Assembly (NCBI GenBank): GCA_027576995.1
Contig: JANBQC010000047.1
Location: forward strand, 1 to 64,000
Length of the DNA: 64,000 bases
Direction of reading: 5' to 3'
Origin: Dimargaris cristalligena
Taxonomy: Eukaryota > Kickxellomycota > Dimargaritomycetes > Dimargaritales > Dimargaritaceae
Below, one piece after another: positions 11,761 to 22,137 of the stretch (the first letter of the stretch is position 1; each line of letters starts with the position of its first letter). Made by a program: the position numbers and the translations under genes. The notes below the pieces were generated by a model. That model saw only the letters and a list, made by a program, of their open reading frames with translations, was not told where the DNA came from and ran no database searches.

Positions 11761-12354
11761 GGTTGAAAGTGGGGGGAGGGGAGGGTCAGTAGCCGATCAG
11801 AATTCAACTAAAGGAACAGGCGAATGGAACGAAATGAATCTATTCGAACGATGACGGCTGGCGATAATAATAATAAAAAACGAAAAGGAATGACCAAATC
11901 AAAATAGGGACCCTGAGATGACAAGGACACGGCTATGTCAAGAGGAATCGCTTCTCTCCACTTGGACCACTGTATGAGACCATAAAGAACGCCGCCCTGA
12001 CCAACACAGTTAGATGTGCCTACTCTTTATACTGACCAAACAACGCCCATTGATTTTCACATTATATTTTCACCTTCTTAATACAAAGGACGATGTGGTC
12101 GAGCCCTCCCTATACGAAGTGATATAATTTAGGCAGACATGAGGATTCTAGTGACCAGGCCAAGTGTGTGTGCTATTAACACCATTTATTTTAATACTGT
12201 CTCACGAGGGCCCCATATCATAAAGGTTTTAAATAAAGTAGTACATATATAGGTTAAATAAATTCGGGATTTCTAGTCTGGCGATAGCTGTCCTGTATCG
12301 CATATCGTTAAAAGGCCAATGGTTTATATAATCCAGAGGAGTTCGATATACTCT
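11761..12354. other. PRP19 promoter region
   Basis: No coding frame. It includes a purine-rich stretch next to the PRP19 start (11770-11790), an AT-rich block 11870-11910, a TATAAAG on the minus strand at 12024-12030 about 265 bp from the ATG, and the 3' flank of the secreted-protein gene that follows. Confidence 0.5.
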
Positions 12355-12963
12355 CTATCCAGCAACGGGGTTAACTTCCTGGTGGCTATGATCCAACACG
12401 GGTTCCAACCTAGCAGTCTCGAGTGAAAAATAGTGCATCTCTCCTTCTTCACTAGGCATGTAATAGGCGTCGTGGGATAACCTAGGGGCCGCCAGCACCT
12501 GCTGGTGAAAGGACGAAGGCCCGTCCTCCCCACCTTGCTTTATCCCCGCAGGATACGGCAACTGTGGGATCAAGGAATAGCGGGGTATAGGCGCAATGGT
12601 TGATTGGCCGTGTACCGTCGAGGGGTAAGGGGACCACCACCCGTCAAGGCTAGATTTCATCGACTGCGGTTGGAAGTTGGGACTTAACGTGTCTGACGAT
12701 GAGCCATCCCAGTATTGGGCTTGATCTTCCAACCACGGGCGAACAGAAGAATGGTTGCCGTCTTCTACGTTATGTGGATAATCAAGCCTGAGGGGGGACT
12801 GGGAGGTTCCGGTGGTAAAGGGGAGGTCAGCCGCTTGGTTAAAGGAGGAGTTTAGCGGGGGGAGAGTATTACTACGATTCGGGAAGCCAGTGGGAGCAGC
12901 CAAAGAGCCACTCGCTAACGCGAGGAGGGACCAGGTACCGGCCAATTGAGAGAAACACATCAC
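12355..12963 (-). CDS. Secreted Pro/Ser-rich protein, 202 aa
   Basis: Single-exon frame with a signal peptide (hydrophobic core about residues 8-21, ending Ser-Leu-Ala-Ala before Pro-Thr). Two adjacent ATGs (12963 and 12960) are possible starts. The mature part is Pro, Ser, Trp and Tyr rich, with two N-glycosylation sequons near the N-terminus (Asn-Arg-Ser, Asn-Ser-Ser) and no Cys beyond the signal peptide. No domain is recognised. GC content and signal peptide support a real gene; an uncharacterised extracellular or wall protein is the best description. A TATA-like element sits about 230 bp upstream. Confidence 0.65.
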   Translation of the reverse strand: MMCFSQLAGTWSLLALASGSLAAPTGFPNRSNTLPPLNSSFNQAADLPFTTGTSQSPLRLDYPHNVEDGNHSSVRPWLEDQAQYWDGSSSDTLSPNFQPQSMKSSLDGWWSPYPSTVHGQSTIAPIPRYSLIPQLPYPAGIKQGGEDGPSSFHQQVLAAPRLSHDAYYMPSEEGEMHYFSLETARLEPVLDHSHQEVNPVAG

Positions 12964-13809
12964 TTCGTATATTTTTCTATAGATGAAGGGTGGGGGGTTA
13001 GGGCCTTGTTGAACTATATATCCTAGGAGTCACTTGGAAAACAAATAATAATAAATAATATATAAAGGCCGATGTAAAGGACGTAGGTGTGGACCCCCGG
13101 ATACAGAGAGACACAGAGAAGGGGAATGCGAGAATAATTCCCTAGGTGAATAATAATGGTTTGTATAGAATACCAGGCCGACCTCATGGGTCTATTATAT
13201 ATAAATTCACTGCCAATTGAATAATCCCCCCCTCTCCCGACAACGAACCTAAAAAAACATGTGTCCAACAGCCACTTGGGCCTGTTTTATCGCACCGACA
13301 TGGCCATAATCTGAAACTGTTGGAGGATGTTAGGCTACACCCACGACGACCATACACTACTACTGCTGTCCCGCTACCATCTGGCTCACTCACCGCCCCG
13401 TTCAGGTTTAGCCGACATTACAATGGTACGACCCCAAGCACACGGGCCGCAACAAAGCGGAATTCCCAAAGGAAACCGCCAGAATGCTAAATGCCCGATA
13501 TATGCAAAGATATTCCTTTCACGGGGGGGGGGAGGTCAGGGTGGTACAATGTGCGGCATGTATGAATAAAAGAAGCCCAGCCATGAATAATACGTTGGCG
13601 AAAGGACGCTGAGGGCAACGGGCCCATTATTATCCAAGCTTAAATCTACGGTAGTACCAATTCCCCGACCCTTGGGGATTTCCTTCTGGTTATTATCCCC
13701 CCCTTTGAATGCACTACCAAGGACTCAGAGTAAAACAAAATAAATGAAGGGGGGGAAAGGTAGAGATGATGGCAGTGTGGTCGTCCCCTGGAGACTAGAG
13801 TGCCCACTC
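12964..13809. other. Intergenic region with poly-G tract
   Basis: Contains the promoter side of the secreted-protein gene and the 3' flank of the PPR gene. A run of 10 G is at 13523-13532. An 80-codon plus-strand frame at 13327-13569 has no domain and reads through the G run, so it was not called. Confidence 0.5.
13192..13203 (-). promoter_or_regulatory. TATA-like element upstream of the 12355-12963 gene
   Basis: Minus strand reads TATATATAATAG, about 230 bp upstream of the ATG at 12963. Another AT-rich candidate lies nearer, around 13045-13065, so assignment is uncertain. Confidence 0.3.
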
Positions 13810-16800
13810 CTAATCAAGGTTATCTTCAATCCCAACGCTGAGTGCCTGTTGCACACTGGGGGATAGTTCGGGGTGGTTGTTCTCAACCCACTGCCTAAAA
13901 AGGGTCAGCTCAGGTGCTCGCATACGTTGGAGTAATTGGGCCAAGTCCGCCACCAGAGTAGTTTCGCTTAAACATTGGTCCACGCCGCCCGCTGCCACGG
14001 CGAGTTTTAGTTGCTGGAAAGCCAGGTCCGACCGACCCCGTTCACAGTACCCCCACAGAAGTTCGCGCAAACTAGCCTTACTTAACGGAACCTCCGGAAA
14101 CCCGGCCCAGACTAGTAAGTCGGCCAGGCCGGGGAGGCGAAGCTGGCGATGGGCCTGTAAAGCGGCAAGCATAAACGCCGGCGGGGTAGCGGGGGTGCGG
14201 TCCGGGGCGGTGGTATACTCCTGCAGGATTTCATGGGTCGTCGACCGAAGGCCGAGCTTCGTATAGGCCTGCACCAACTGGGTCACGCATTCGGCTTGGC
14301 TGGCCGCGGACACGGATGCGGATGCGGACAGGGATACGGGGGGGGGCTCGGCCACTAAGGCCCGGTACCGCCGAAGAACTTGGGCCAAGTGCTCTTCACT
14401 TTGCAGCTCGACCAGTCCCTTGGTTAGCTGACCCAACGCACGCATATCGAATGGAATACCCCGCCGGTCGGCCAGCCGCAGAATGAGTTCGGCTTCCAGT
14501 CGCGTACCATGCTGGACCGTGTGGCCAATGGCTAGCGCATAGGCATGTCCATCGAGGGGCCACGCCGGCTGGCCTAGGAGTTGGCGGAAGTTCGTCGACA
14601 GGACCTGGGAGGAGGAGGAGTCCTGCTCGGCGGAGGCCCCCATGATAAGGTGCACCAGAGCCACCCCCGGAGGCGGGGTTTCGGTCAGCCAGTTTAAGTC
14701 AGCCGGGAGTGTCCAATCATTCTCGGCGAGGGCTCGCTGCAAATAGGCCGTCAGGGCCGGGTTTCCGTTCCCAAAGGTCCGACCGGCCGCGAGGAGGATA
14801 CTTAGGACCTGGCGGGCCAGGTCAATGTGAGAGCCCCGACTTAGGAAGCCCACCACGGCCAGACCGGCGGTCCACGAGAGGGCCCGGAGGGCCTTTTCGT
14901 TCCGAAGGAGGAGAGTCTCCAGCTGAGGCAATACTTCCTTGAAGTCGACCAGGGCCGCCGCCAGGGTGGGGTACATATCCGAGTGGGGGTTCGAAATACC
15001 TATGCGCGCCATGGTATCGACCAACTGGCCCATTAGAGCCCCGTTGGCGGTACGGTAGGCAAACTGGACCACGTCCCGAAAATGGGCCCATTTCCAGGGA
15101 ATGCCCTGGGGTTTAACGGTTGCTTGGCGGATTAACGCTTGGCCCCGTTTTAAGTGGCCAACCCGAACTAAAACACTTGCGAATGCGACGCGATCGGTGG
15201 GAGCCATGCGGTGACTCCGACCCTCCAACTCCCCCAAGAGTTGGTCGAATCTGGGGCGGTTACCAATGAACCCTAGAGCTTCCAACCGGGCCACCAGCAA
15301 ATCGTCCGGGGGTGGGGAGGGAAGTGAAGTTGAGTAGCGGAGGGCCGAGTGACAGGCTTCGGTCTGTCGGTGGCGTACCGCAGCGAGAAGGATGAACCGG
15401 TGGGTACCGGGTGGAAGCGATAATTTGTGTGTGTGGTGGTGGGTCATAAGGTGTTCGTACAAGGACCAGGCTTCCAACCACTGATCCAGGTACAGTAACG
15501 ATATGATGATAGTGTGGTACTGGGCCGGGGTGGGGGCCGGCTGGCATTGAGTGACGCGGGGGAGTAAAGGGAGGATATTCCAGGGTTCGAGACGCCGCGA
15601 ATACCCCCGAATTAACATGGTCAGAATATTAGCCATGTAGGTTACGCCCAGCGCCTGAAAGTCGGCATGGAGCGTGGGCACATAATGGATACCCACCGTT
15701 GCGGCGTTTTGGCAACTAGTGAGCAGGAGATTGATGATATCCGGTCGACTAGAACCGTACCGGACCTTATACATGGTATATACTTCCATGGCCTCGGCAA
15801 TATACCCGGACCGGCCGAGGAGGACCATCCAGCTGTGCAGGTGGTTCCGGCTCAGTTGATCTAGGTCGGGTTTCACACCAGCAAATAAGCCCGCGATGCG
15901 GGGTCGGAGAGCCAGGTGTTCACTGTAGCGGGTGGCCAAGGCCAGGGCTCCCGCTTCGGGCAGAGCCAGGTCCTGTTGGCGGTAGACCTCGATTAGGGTT
16001 TCCGTCAGAGTCGAAGCTGCGGCGGCGGCAGTGGTGGGGGCCGTAGTAATACCTGTGCCATGAATAGCCGCCAGCATCAGCGGATCCAGCGTGGGGTTGG
16101 CGAGGGGAATCCCCAGCTCCGACCGGTGTTCCCAGATGCGATTGGCAACGACCGCGTCCCGGTGGTGATAGCAGCCCCGGAGCAGCGGTGTGATGGCATC
16201 CGCCACCCGCGCGAATAATCCTTTGCGGACCATATCCAACGCCGCGTCGAGGGCCGCCCCCAGCTGTCCACTCCGACTCAGCCCTTTGATGATCATTTGG
16301 TACGCCGCATAGGGCGTGATATCACGCGAGTCGGCATCTTGGGGCACCGTTTGGCGGTCCCGTTCGCTGGTATTCAACGAAGTCCGCCAGTCTGTCGTGA
16401 TACGCTGGATATCCGCCGTAATCTCGGACAGCGGTGGGTGACTGGAAGCAGGAAGTGGTGAGCCCGGGGCCAGTCCCAGGGTCAACCGTTCGGGATGCCG
16501 AGTCGGCCGACCAGGGGCTTGGAAGCTATCCGGGTGATTCAGGTACCGGTGCATGGCCATGTCCAACAATCGGTAATATTGGGAATTCAGCAATTGAACA
16601 TCGGGCCACTGGTGGACTAAATCACGATAGGTGGAAAAGGCGATTGTATGCAATGAGTGGTGGTCGGCCAGGGCCCGGTTTAACGCTGCCAACAGGTGCG
16701 CGGATTCCAGGTTGGGTTCAGCCATTTCCGTCCGTGGTCGGTCTGCTCGGGAGGCTCGATTAGAATGGGTGGGACCCGCTCGAGTTGCCGTGGTAATCTG

Positions 16801-16908
16801 GGTGGAATGCGCAGCTCGTCCGGGGCTGGCCGCTGTCGCTACCCGTACGGCAAGGGATCCTCCCCCTTGAAGGACATGGGTTGCTCCCAATAACCGAAGT
16901 GAATGCAT
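13810..16908 (-). CDS. Mitochondrial PPR-like protein, 1032 aa
   Basis: Intronless frame starting with a basic, Ser/Ala-rich, acid-free segment (residues 1-60, many Arg), typical of a mitochondrial presequence. The body is alpha-helical with degenerate 35-residue pentatricopeptide-type units. Clear ones begin near residues 200 (YQMIIKGLSRSGQLGAALDA), 353 (SWMVLLGRSGYIAEAMEVY) and 462 (YHTIIISLLYLDQWLEAWSLY). PPR proteins bind organellar RNA and govern its processing, stability or translation. The exact target cannot be read from sequence. Repeats are poorly conserved, as in fungal PPRs related to Cbp1/Pet309/Ppr families; a TPR-like helical protein is the alternative. The GC-rich start has no nearby TATA; a CACGTG and CCAAT pair lies 290-310 bp upstream. 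Confidence 0.8.
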   Translation of the reverse strand: MHSLRLLGATHVLQGGGSLAVRVATAASPGRAAHSTQITTATRAGPTHSNRASRADRPRTEMAEPNLESAHLLAALNRALADHHSLHTIAFSTYRDLVHQWPDVQLLNSQYYRLLDMAMHRYLNHPDSFQAPGRPTRHPERLTLGLAPGSPLPASSHPPLSEITADIQRITTDWRTSLNTSERDRQTVPQDADSRDITPYAAYQMIIKGLSRSGQLGAALDAALDMVRKGLFARVADAITPLLRGCYHHRDAVVANRIWEHRSELGIPLANPTLDPLMLAAIHGTGITTAPTTAAAAASTLTETLIEVYRQQDLALPEAGALALATRYSEHLALRPRIAGLFAGVKPDLDQLSRNHLHSWMVLLGRSGYIAEAMEVYTMYKVRYGSSRPDIINLLLTSCQNAATVGIHYVPTLHADFQALGVTYMANILTMLIRGYSRRLEPWNILPLLPRVTQCQPAPTPAQYHTIIISLLYLDQWLEAWSLYEHLMTHHHTHKLSLPPGTHRFILLAAVRHRQTEACHSALRYSTSLPSPPPDDLLVARLEALGFIGNRPRFDQLLGELEGRSHRMAPTDRVAFASVLVRVGHLKRGQALIRQATVKPQGIPWKWAHFRDVVQFAYRTANGALMGQLVDTMARIGISNPHSDMYPTLAAALVDFKEVLPQLETLLLRNEKALRALSWTAGLAVVGFLSRGSHIDLARQVLSILLAAGRTFGNGNPALTAYLQRALAENDWTLPADLNWLTETPPPGVALVHLIMGASAEQDSSSSQVLSTNFRQLLGQPAWPLDGHAYALAIGHTVQHGTRLEAELILRLADRRGIPFDMRALGQLTKGLVELQSEEHLAQVLRRYRALVAEPPPVSLSASASVSAASQAECVTQLVQAYTKLGLRSTTHEILQEYTTAPDRTPATPPAFMLAALQAHRQLRLPGLADLLVWAGFPEVPLSKASLRELLWGYCERGRSDLAFQQLKLAVAAGGVDQCLSETTLVADLAQLLQRMRAPELTLFRQWVENNHPELSPSVQQALSVGIEDNLD

Positions 16909-17196
16909 GGAATGGGTTGATTCGTAGGTAGAGAGGGGGGTTTTCTTTATTCGGAGCGATTGACGAGGGAGCGAGCCTGTAAAGTGTTCAATACTGTCAA
17001 CCGGTTATACTATTTCTGAGCAGAGTTGCTCTTCCTCCTTCTTCCCCTACACTGTGCTTAACCGCGCATACTTTTGTGTGCCTCTAGACCACTCTCTCAT
17101 TCTTCTGGTTGCTTGGTGACTTTGACAAGTATCCTGAGCTTTTTAACCTAAAATCGAGGATTGTGGATCCCTCTCAATTACAGCTTAGATGGCGCT

Positions 17197-17215
17197 CACG
17201 TGATCCTCCGATTGG
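17197..17215 (-). promoter_or_regulatory. CACGTG and CCAAT pair upstream of the PPR gene
   Basis: CACGTG at 17197-17202 is followed by ATTGG (CCAAT on the minus strand) at 17211-17215, 290-307 bp upstream of the ATG at 16908. CCAAT is the site of the HAP/NF-Y complex, which in fungi often controls mitochondrial genes. Regulatory role is inferred. Confidence 0.35.
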
Positions 17216-17638
17216 CTGATCATTGATCGATTAAGGTTACCCGCAATTTTATTATTAGATTAATGGGAATAGCTCATCGTAGATATACTCACAGAATGGT
17301 CATTAGCGTAATAGTTGGTTTGAGAGAAAGAGACATTAAAATATAGCTGTACATGATCATACGGGGGTAAATAAAATTGGTTCAAGGTGAGGCCCAATTC
17401 GCATTACCACCATGAATATAATATATAATAGGGATAGATAAATACCCCACACCCATCGAAGATGGCTAGGTAGAGTGGCGATCGAACGAGGTTAGGGCCA
17501 AGTAAGAGGGCCCATCGATCATGTCATTGGGCAGTCCATTGAATTCAAAAGAATGAACGAGAGAGAGGAAGTGTGTGTGTCTTCATTCCCTTTCATTTAT
17601 CGGTACTCCACCACCACACCTGGATATTAGTGTTCACC

Positions 17639-18459
17639 TTACACCAATTTCGAGGAGCTGGTGCGCATTTGTTTAGCCAATTTACCCGCTTTTTTAGCCG
17701 CGGCCAGCACTTCGTCCCAGGGGGCGTGGTCCCCAAAGACGGCCTCCTGGTGTTCGTAGGCGATCCCCTGCTCCCCGGTGTGCAGAACGTACAGTCCGCC
17801 GAGGATGCGGCCTTCCCCGTCAAAATCACTCTCAATGCCCTTGATGAGATTGCGGCGGAGGTTGCCCCACACGGACGGCCGAAAGAGGGACATGACCACG
17901 CTGCCCCACCGGGGTTTGCCGCCCCCGATGGCACTGATGAACCCCTGTTGTTCGTCGAGGTAGACCGGGCCCCGCCAGTACTTAACGCTGAACTCCTGGG
18001 CACCGAGATTCTCGTGGATGACAGCGATCATTTTGATGCCCTATAATGCATTATCCATTCCAACAAATATACCATGAGCATCATAGTCCAACACCGGTTA
18101 GTACTTGGTTGAACTCCCCCTCCCCTTAGCCATATACCACCATTAATATAATTTTTGGGTGGAGTGAATACGCTGTTCAATCCGCCATCTCCTTTAGACC
18201 TATTTGGAACGGGACGCCAAGGTAAAGTAGCTATAAAAATACTTACGTAGTTGCGGTAGAGTTTGTTGCGATGGGACGCCAGTTCCATTGCTTCTTCGCG
18301 GCAGAACTGACAGCCTGGCCGCCGGATGATGAGAATTAGACAAGGGTTATATTGCCAGAGGGTCCAGGCCGGAAATTTAGCCGAGTTGACCAGAATGTCG
18401 GTCAGTTCGATATTGCGAATGGACGGGTAAGGAGTGGCTGGCTTCGGAATGGTGGTCAT
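17639..18459 (-). CDS. Peroxiredoxin-like 2 (AhpC-TSA_2) protein
   Basis: Predicted CDS is complement(17639..18040, 18247..18459), 204 residues, with one 206-bp GT-AG phase-0 intron. The thioredoxin-like fold is recognisable from the N-terminal strand (LWQYNPCLILIIRRPGC), the CxxC at Cys50-x-x-Cys53 (GCQFCREEA) and the C-terminal part typical of the PRXL2/FAM213 family (YWRGPVYLD, then RPSVWGNLRRNLIKG and ILGGLYVLHTGEQGIAYEH). Length matches human PRXL2A/B (about 200-229). The family is thought to have redox activity; a fungal substrate is not known. The ATG at 18459 gives a short N-terminus without a targeting signal, so cytosolic location is likely. An upstream in-frame ATG at 18480 would add seven residues. 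Confidence 0.85.
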
Positions 18460-21400
18460 GGTGGGTACGGATAAAAGCAAAAAAAATAAAATATATGAAT
18501 GGGTGACAGTGAGATAAACCGGAAACCGAGTAAAAATGAAGCAACGTTGTGGCGCCGATACTTCTCTCCAGTCAAGGGTGTATATTTTAATGGGAAGATG
18601 GCATACCGGTTTGAATGTGCTGATGCTGAGTCGGTGGGCGTTTACGGAGCTTTATATCAGGAATGGTTTAGCATTCCCATTCTTATTGAAGGCGCTTTCC
18701 TACCTACAGCACTGCTACCTTGACCACGTTACCATTGCTTTGGTTGACCAGCTGCAGATGAGATGCTCTTCACTAAAATTAAACATTTATCGGCAATATA
18801 GTCGGCCACCACCTCCTCTCCGCCTCCGCCTCCCTCTCTATCACACCCCTTCTCATAAGCTGCCACTTGATGCAACAAAGCCATGCCAATTCCCCCCGCT
18901 TCTGCATCTGCTTAATACGCTATAATAGCCCTCCCATGGCTGACCCCTCCCTTTCCTTTGCACAGTCCATCTGTAGGTGGTCTGATTTTCCTGCCTCGTG
19001 GTGCGAGTGGAGGCACCGCCACCCCACTTATTGGATCCAACCCACTGGGGGTTAGATGCAAAAACCCGACCCGTTAAGAATCCTGGTACGATATAAATAA
19101 CGAGCCCAGACAATCTATTCACCCGCCCCTCCCACGCGTACACTTCTCTACTCGGTATTCGTGTCCGTGCAGCCCGTATGTGCGGGGCTGGGTCAGCATT
19201 GCTTTATATTTCGGGACCCACAGTAGCCCATTTCCAAATGGGTGGCGATTAGAGGCTCGGTGGACTGAAATCGCCGCGGCTCGCGGAGGAAAGAGAGAGT
19301 ATGTGTGCATGTGCGTGTATGTTTCAGTGCCTCATATACTGCGCGAGTCGCGGGATTCAACCTAAACGGGTACTCGGCGGGGGGGGGGGGAGATAAGACG
19401 AAGGAGGTATTCGTTTTCAACAGCGTATTCCAGCCATTTTTAATTTAAGTTTATGAGGGGCCTTACCCCCCCCTCTATCTCCTACTTCCCCCCTGGTCAT
19501 TTTCGAATTCTCACTGAAGCATTCTCGCACCGCGGACTTGGCTATTTTTTTTTCTCTCTAATGCCACCTTCCTGCTCGTACTTTAGGATGCCCGAACCGT
19601 TTCTGCAACACACACACACACACACGAAAGAAGAAATAATGAAATGAGGCGGTGGGCCCCACTGGGTAACTCCAACCCCCAACGATGCGGGATCACACAG
19701 CCCAACACCGTTTGTTTATATTAAATTCTAACCGGTTGGAACCTCCAAAAATAGGGTTGGCCCCAATGAGCAAAGACCATTGCGCCTCCATTTGTCTAAG
19801 AATAATATTTGTATTGCCGAAAGATAGTACCACCATTACTGGTCTGGGTTGGATTGGGTTGGGAGAAGAGAACCTTGGGGATCTGACAATTACTAGGTAA
19901 ACCCTCGATTCCCAGGGAGCCCAGGTATATTAAGGTAGCCAGTTCCCCGGTACAATCCCACATGTAGACCATTTTTAGCCACGAACCGCATCCGATTCCC
20001 GAAACACTGGAACCAACGCTGCTGCTTATTTGACCCAACGCCACCTACGCCATGGATGTGAATCCACCTTTCCTACTAATACAGCCACTTACGTCGCTTC
20101 GTTCACCTATTTAGTAGATGGAAAGTGGACTACTGGAATGACGCGACTCAAGGTACTTTTCCGCCGAGGCAGTTAAGCATACTCCAACTATGGGTTTGTG
20201 CATGGTTTGAATTACTTGTTTTTCATTATTACCAAACGGCTCCATAGATTGGCACCCATCGCTAATCGCATCTTTATTTTTATTTTTTTCAGTGAGGTTG
20301 CCAGTTTTCCCCTATACATTCAGTAAGGATAGTGTGGACCGTATCCGACCCACATCGCTTAACCAGTGCAAAATTGCACTTCTTCTAGCAACGCATCTTA
20401 TTTATTACTCGACTATGAGATACACTATCGAATTCGGGGGCCGACACCCGTGTACCTCGACTTGGCATGTTTCGGAAAACATTTACCATGGCGCTAACTA
20501 TTGTAATGCACTGGCCTGCCTTTACCCCTTCATGATATTTGCCGATAAAGGTTATATTTCTTTATAAATTGCCATTGACCTGAGTCGGGTCTTTAAACAG
20601 CGAACTGGGTATGACCAAATCCATTACCCCGAATATACCCAGGTGAGTCAACAACTCAGAGTTTTTTCCCCTCTTTTTCATGATCGGTTCGCTGCGCTTC
20701 TTCGAGGCCAACTTTGGTGTACAGCCCCTCCGCTTATTGTGACATTGGGTAACATCATTATAATAGGTGCACCAGGAAAACGCAGCAACTTGTCTTCAAC
20801 ATAGTTAGGTCACTGACCACCCTGTACCTAGGATGCAGCCAAGTCTGTGACAAACATCTCTCCCGCGACAGAGGGTGACTAAACATGGCTCGACACCATA
20901 TTAGCAACCGGTTCGACATTGCCTTTGTACCATTCATTACAGCTAGGTTGACTAAGCATTCCGACTATTTCTCCGTTACTCGTTCGGCTACTGCCCTCGC
21001 GCTCTTTCTCCAACTGCCCTTCACCCCTGGGCGAAACTGGCATTTCACCTTGAAACTGGTATATTTAGCAGGGTAAAAATAGGTAGGTGAGGAAGGTGAA
21101 TGCTTTATTTTTCTGGATTGGGGGGACGAAGGGGAGGGGGGTAACACGCTGCGAACACCTAATGCCAAACTGCCTACTACCAATTATCAGCAAAGTTCTT
21201 TGGTAGTCGGTTTTCACTACTATGCGCCTTTTATGAAGTGAGCACTATTTATTTTTCATATTATTTCAGTCAAACAGTCTCTCCCTCGGTGAGAGAAACA
21301 CAACAACAGAGCTTGGATTACGGCTACGTAACGTCTCTATTGGTCGGCCATCCAAAGGGTCCGGGCCAATGATTGGAAGATGCCGAATAGGCCCAGGTGT

Positions 21401-22137
21401 GACAGTACGGGAATAGGAATGCTCAACCACAGAGCGCTCTCTCTCTCTCCTTCTATTCAATCCCCGCTTGCACTGATTACAGTACACCATAGGGAAGGAG
21501 TAGTAAAGGGGGGAGAGTGGCATTAGCAGTACGCCGATATCCATGAAATGGGGCTCGGCTATCTGGGGGGTTGTGCTCCTCCGCCCGAATCCCGGTCGTT
21601 TTTAAAGGATGATGGAGTGTCTCAGGTAGGTGTGTCCCGAGATGGGGGGCGTTGTTGTAGTAGGCCTAGCCTATGGAAAACGTAAGGGAAGGGGGAGTTA
21701 ACAGCTCACTACCAGCCACCACACGGGCCCCACACCATGTTCGATGGAAGGGATTTCCGGCGTATGTTTTGCAGGGACTGAGTTTGATTTAATTCCCCAC
21801 CCTGGGCTGATTTACTGCACGCTACCTAGGGATATGGGTGTATGGCTCATGAGAACTGCCGTTAGATATGACATGGGTGTAGTGGTTTTGGGGAAGGGGA
21901 GGGGGGTGGAAACGTGTGCAATGCACTCAGGCCGTTTCGCCCAGGACACGAAGACAAGGGGGACTTCGCCAACCACCGGTTAAACGTCGCCACGGCCTTC
22001 AATCTCATTACGCACCTCTTCCCTCCTTTCCAGTTAACTGTTTCCCTTTCGTGCTTTTCCTTTGGTGTACCATTTGCTTACTTTCTCTATACCTATACCT
22101 TATACCTTATCCCCTTCGCTCTAATTTCCCCGTCATC
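18460..22137. other. Long intergenic region between PRXL2 and beta-tubulin genes
   Basis: About 3.7 kb with no supported gene. The longest frame (18536-18925, 129 codons) shows no domain. Features seen: a C/T-rich stretch 18810-18860, a 12-base G run around 19379-19390, a CA microsatellite at 19609-19625, a CT run near 21440-21452, and a long pyrimidine-rich tract with repeated TATACCTTATACC-like sequence at 22020-22120 that forms the tubulin promoter and leader. Confidence 0.5.
19609..19625. repeat. CA dinucleotide microsatellite
   Basis: About eight and a half CA units in a row. A second short CA run is at 25720-25733. Confidence 0.8.

Noticed and set aside
18536..18925. 129-codon plus-strand frame upstream of the PRXL2 gene
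   Set aside because: No domain, signal or splice support and it overlaps the probable promoter.
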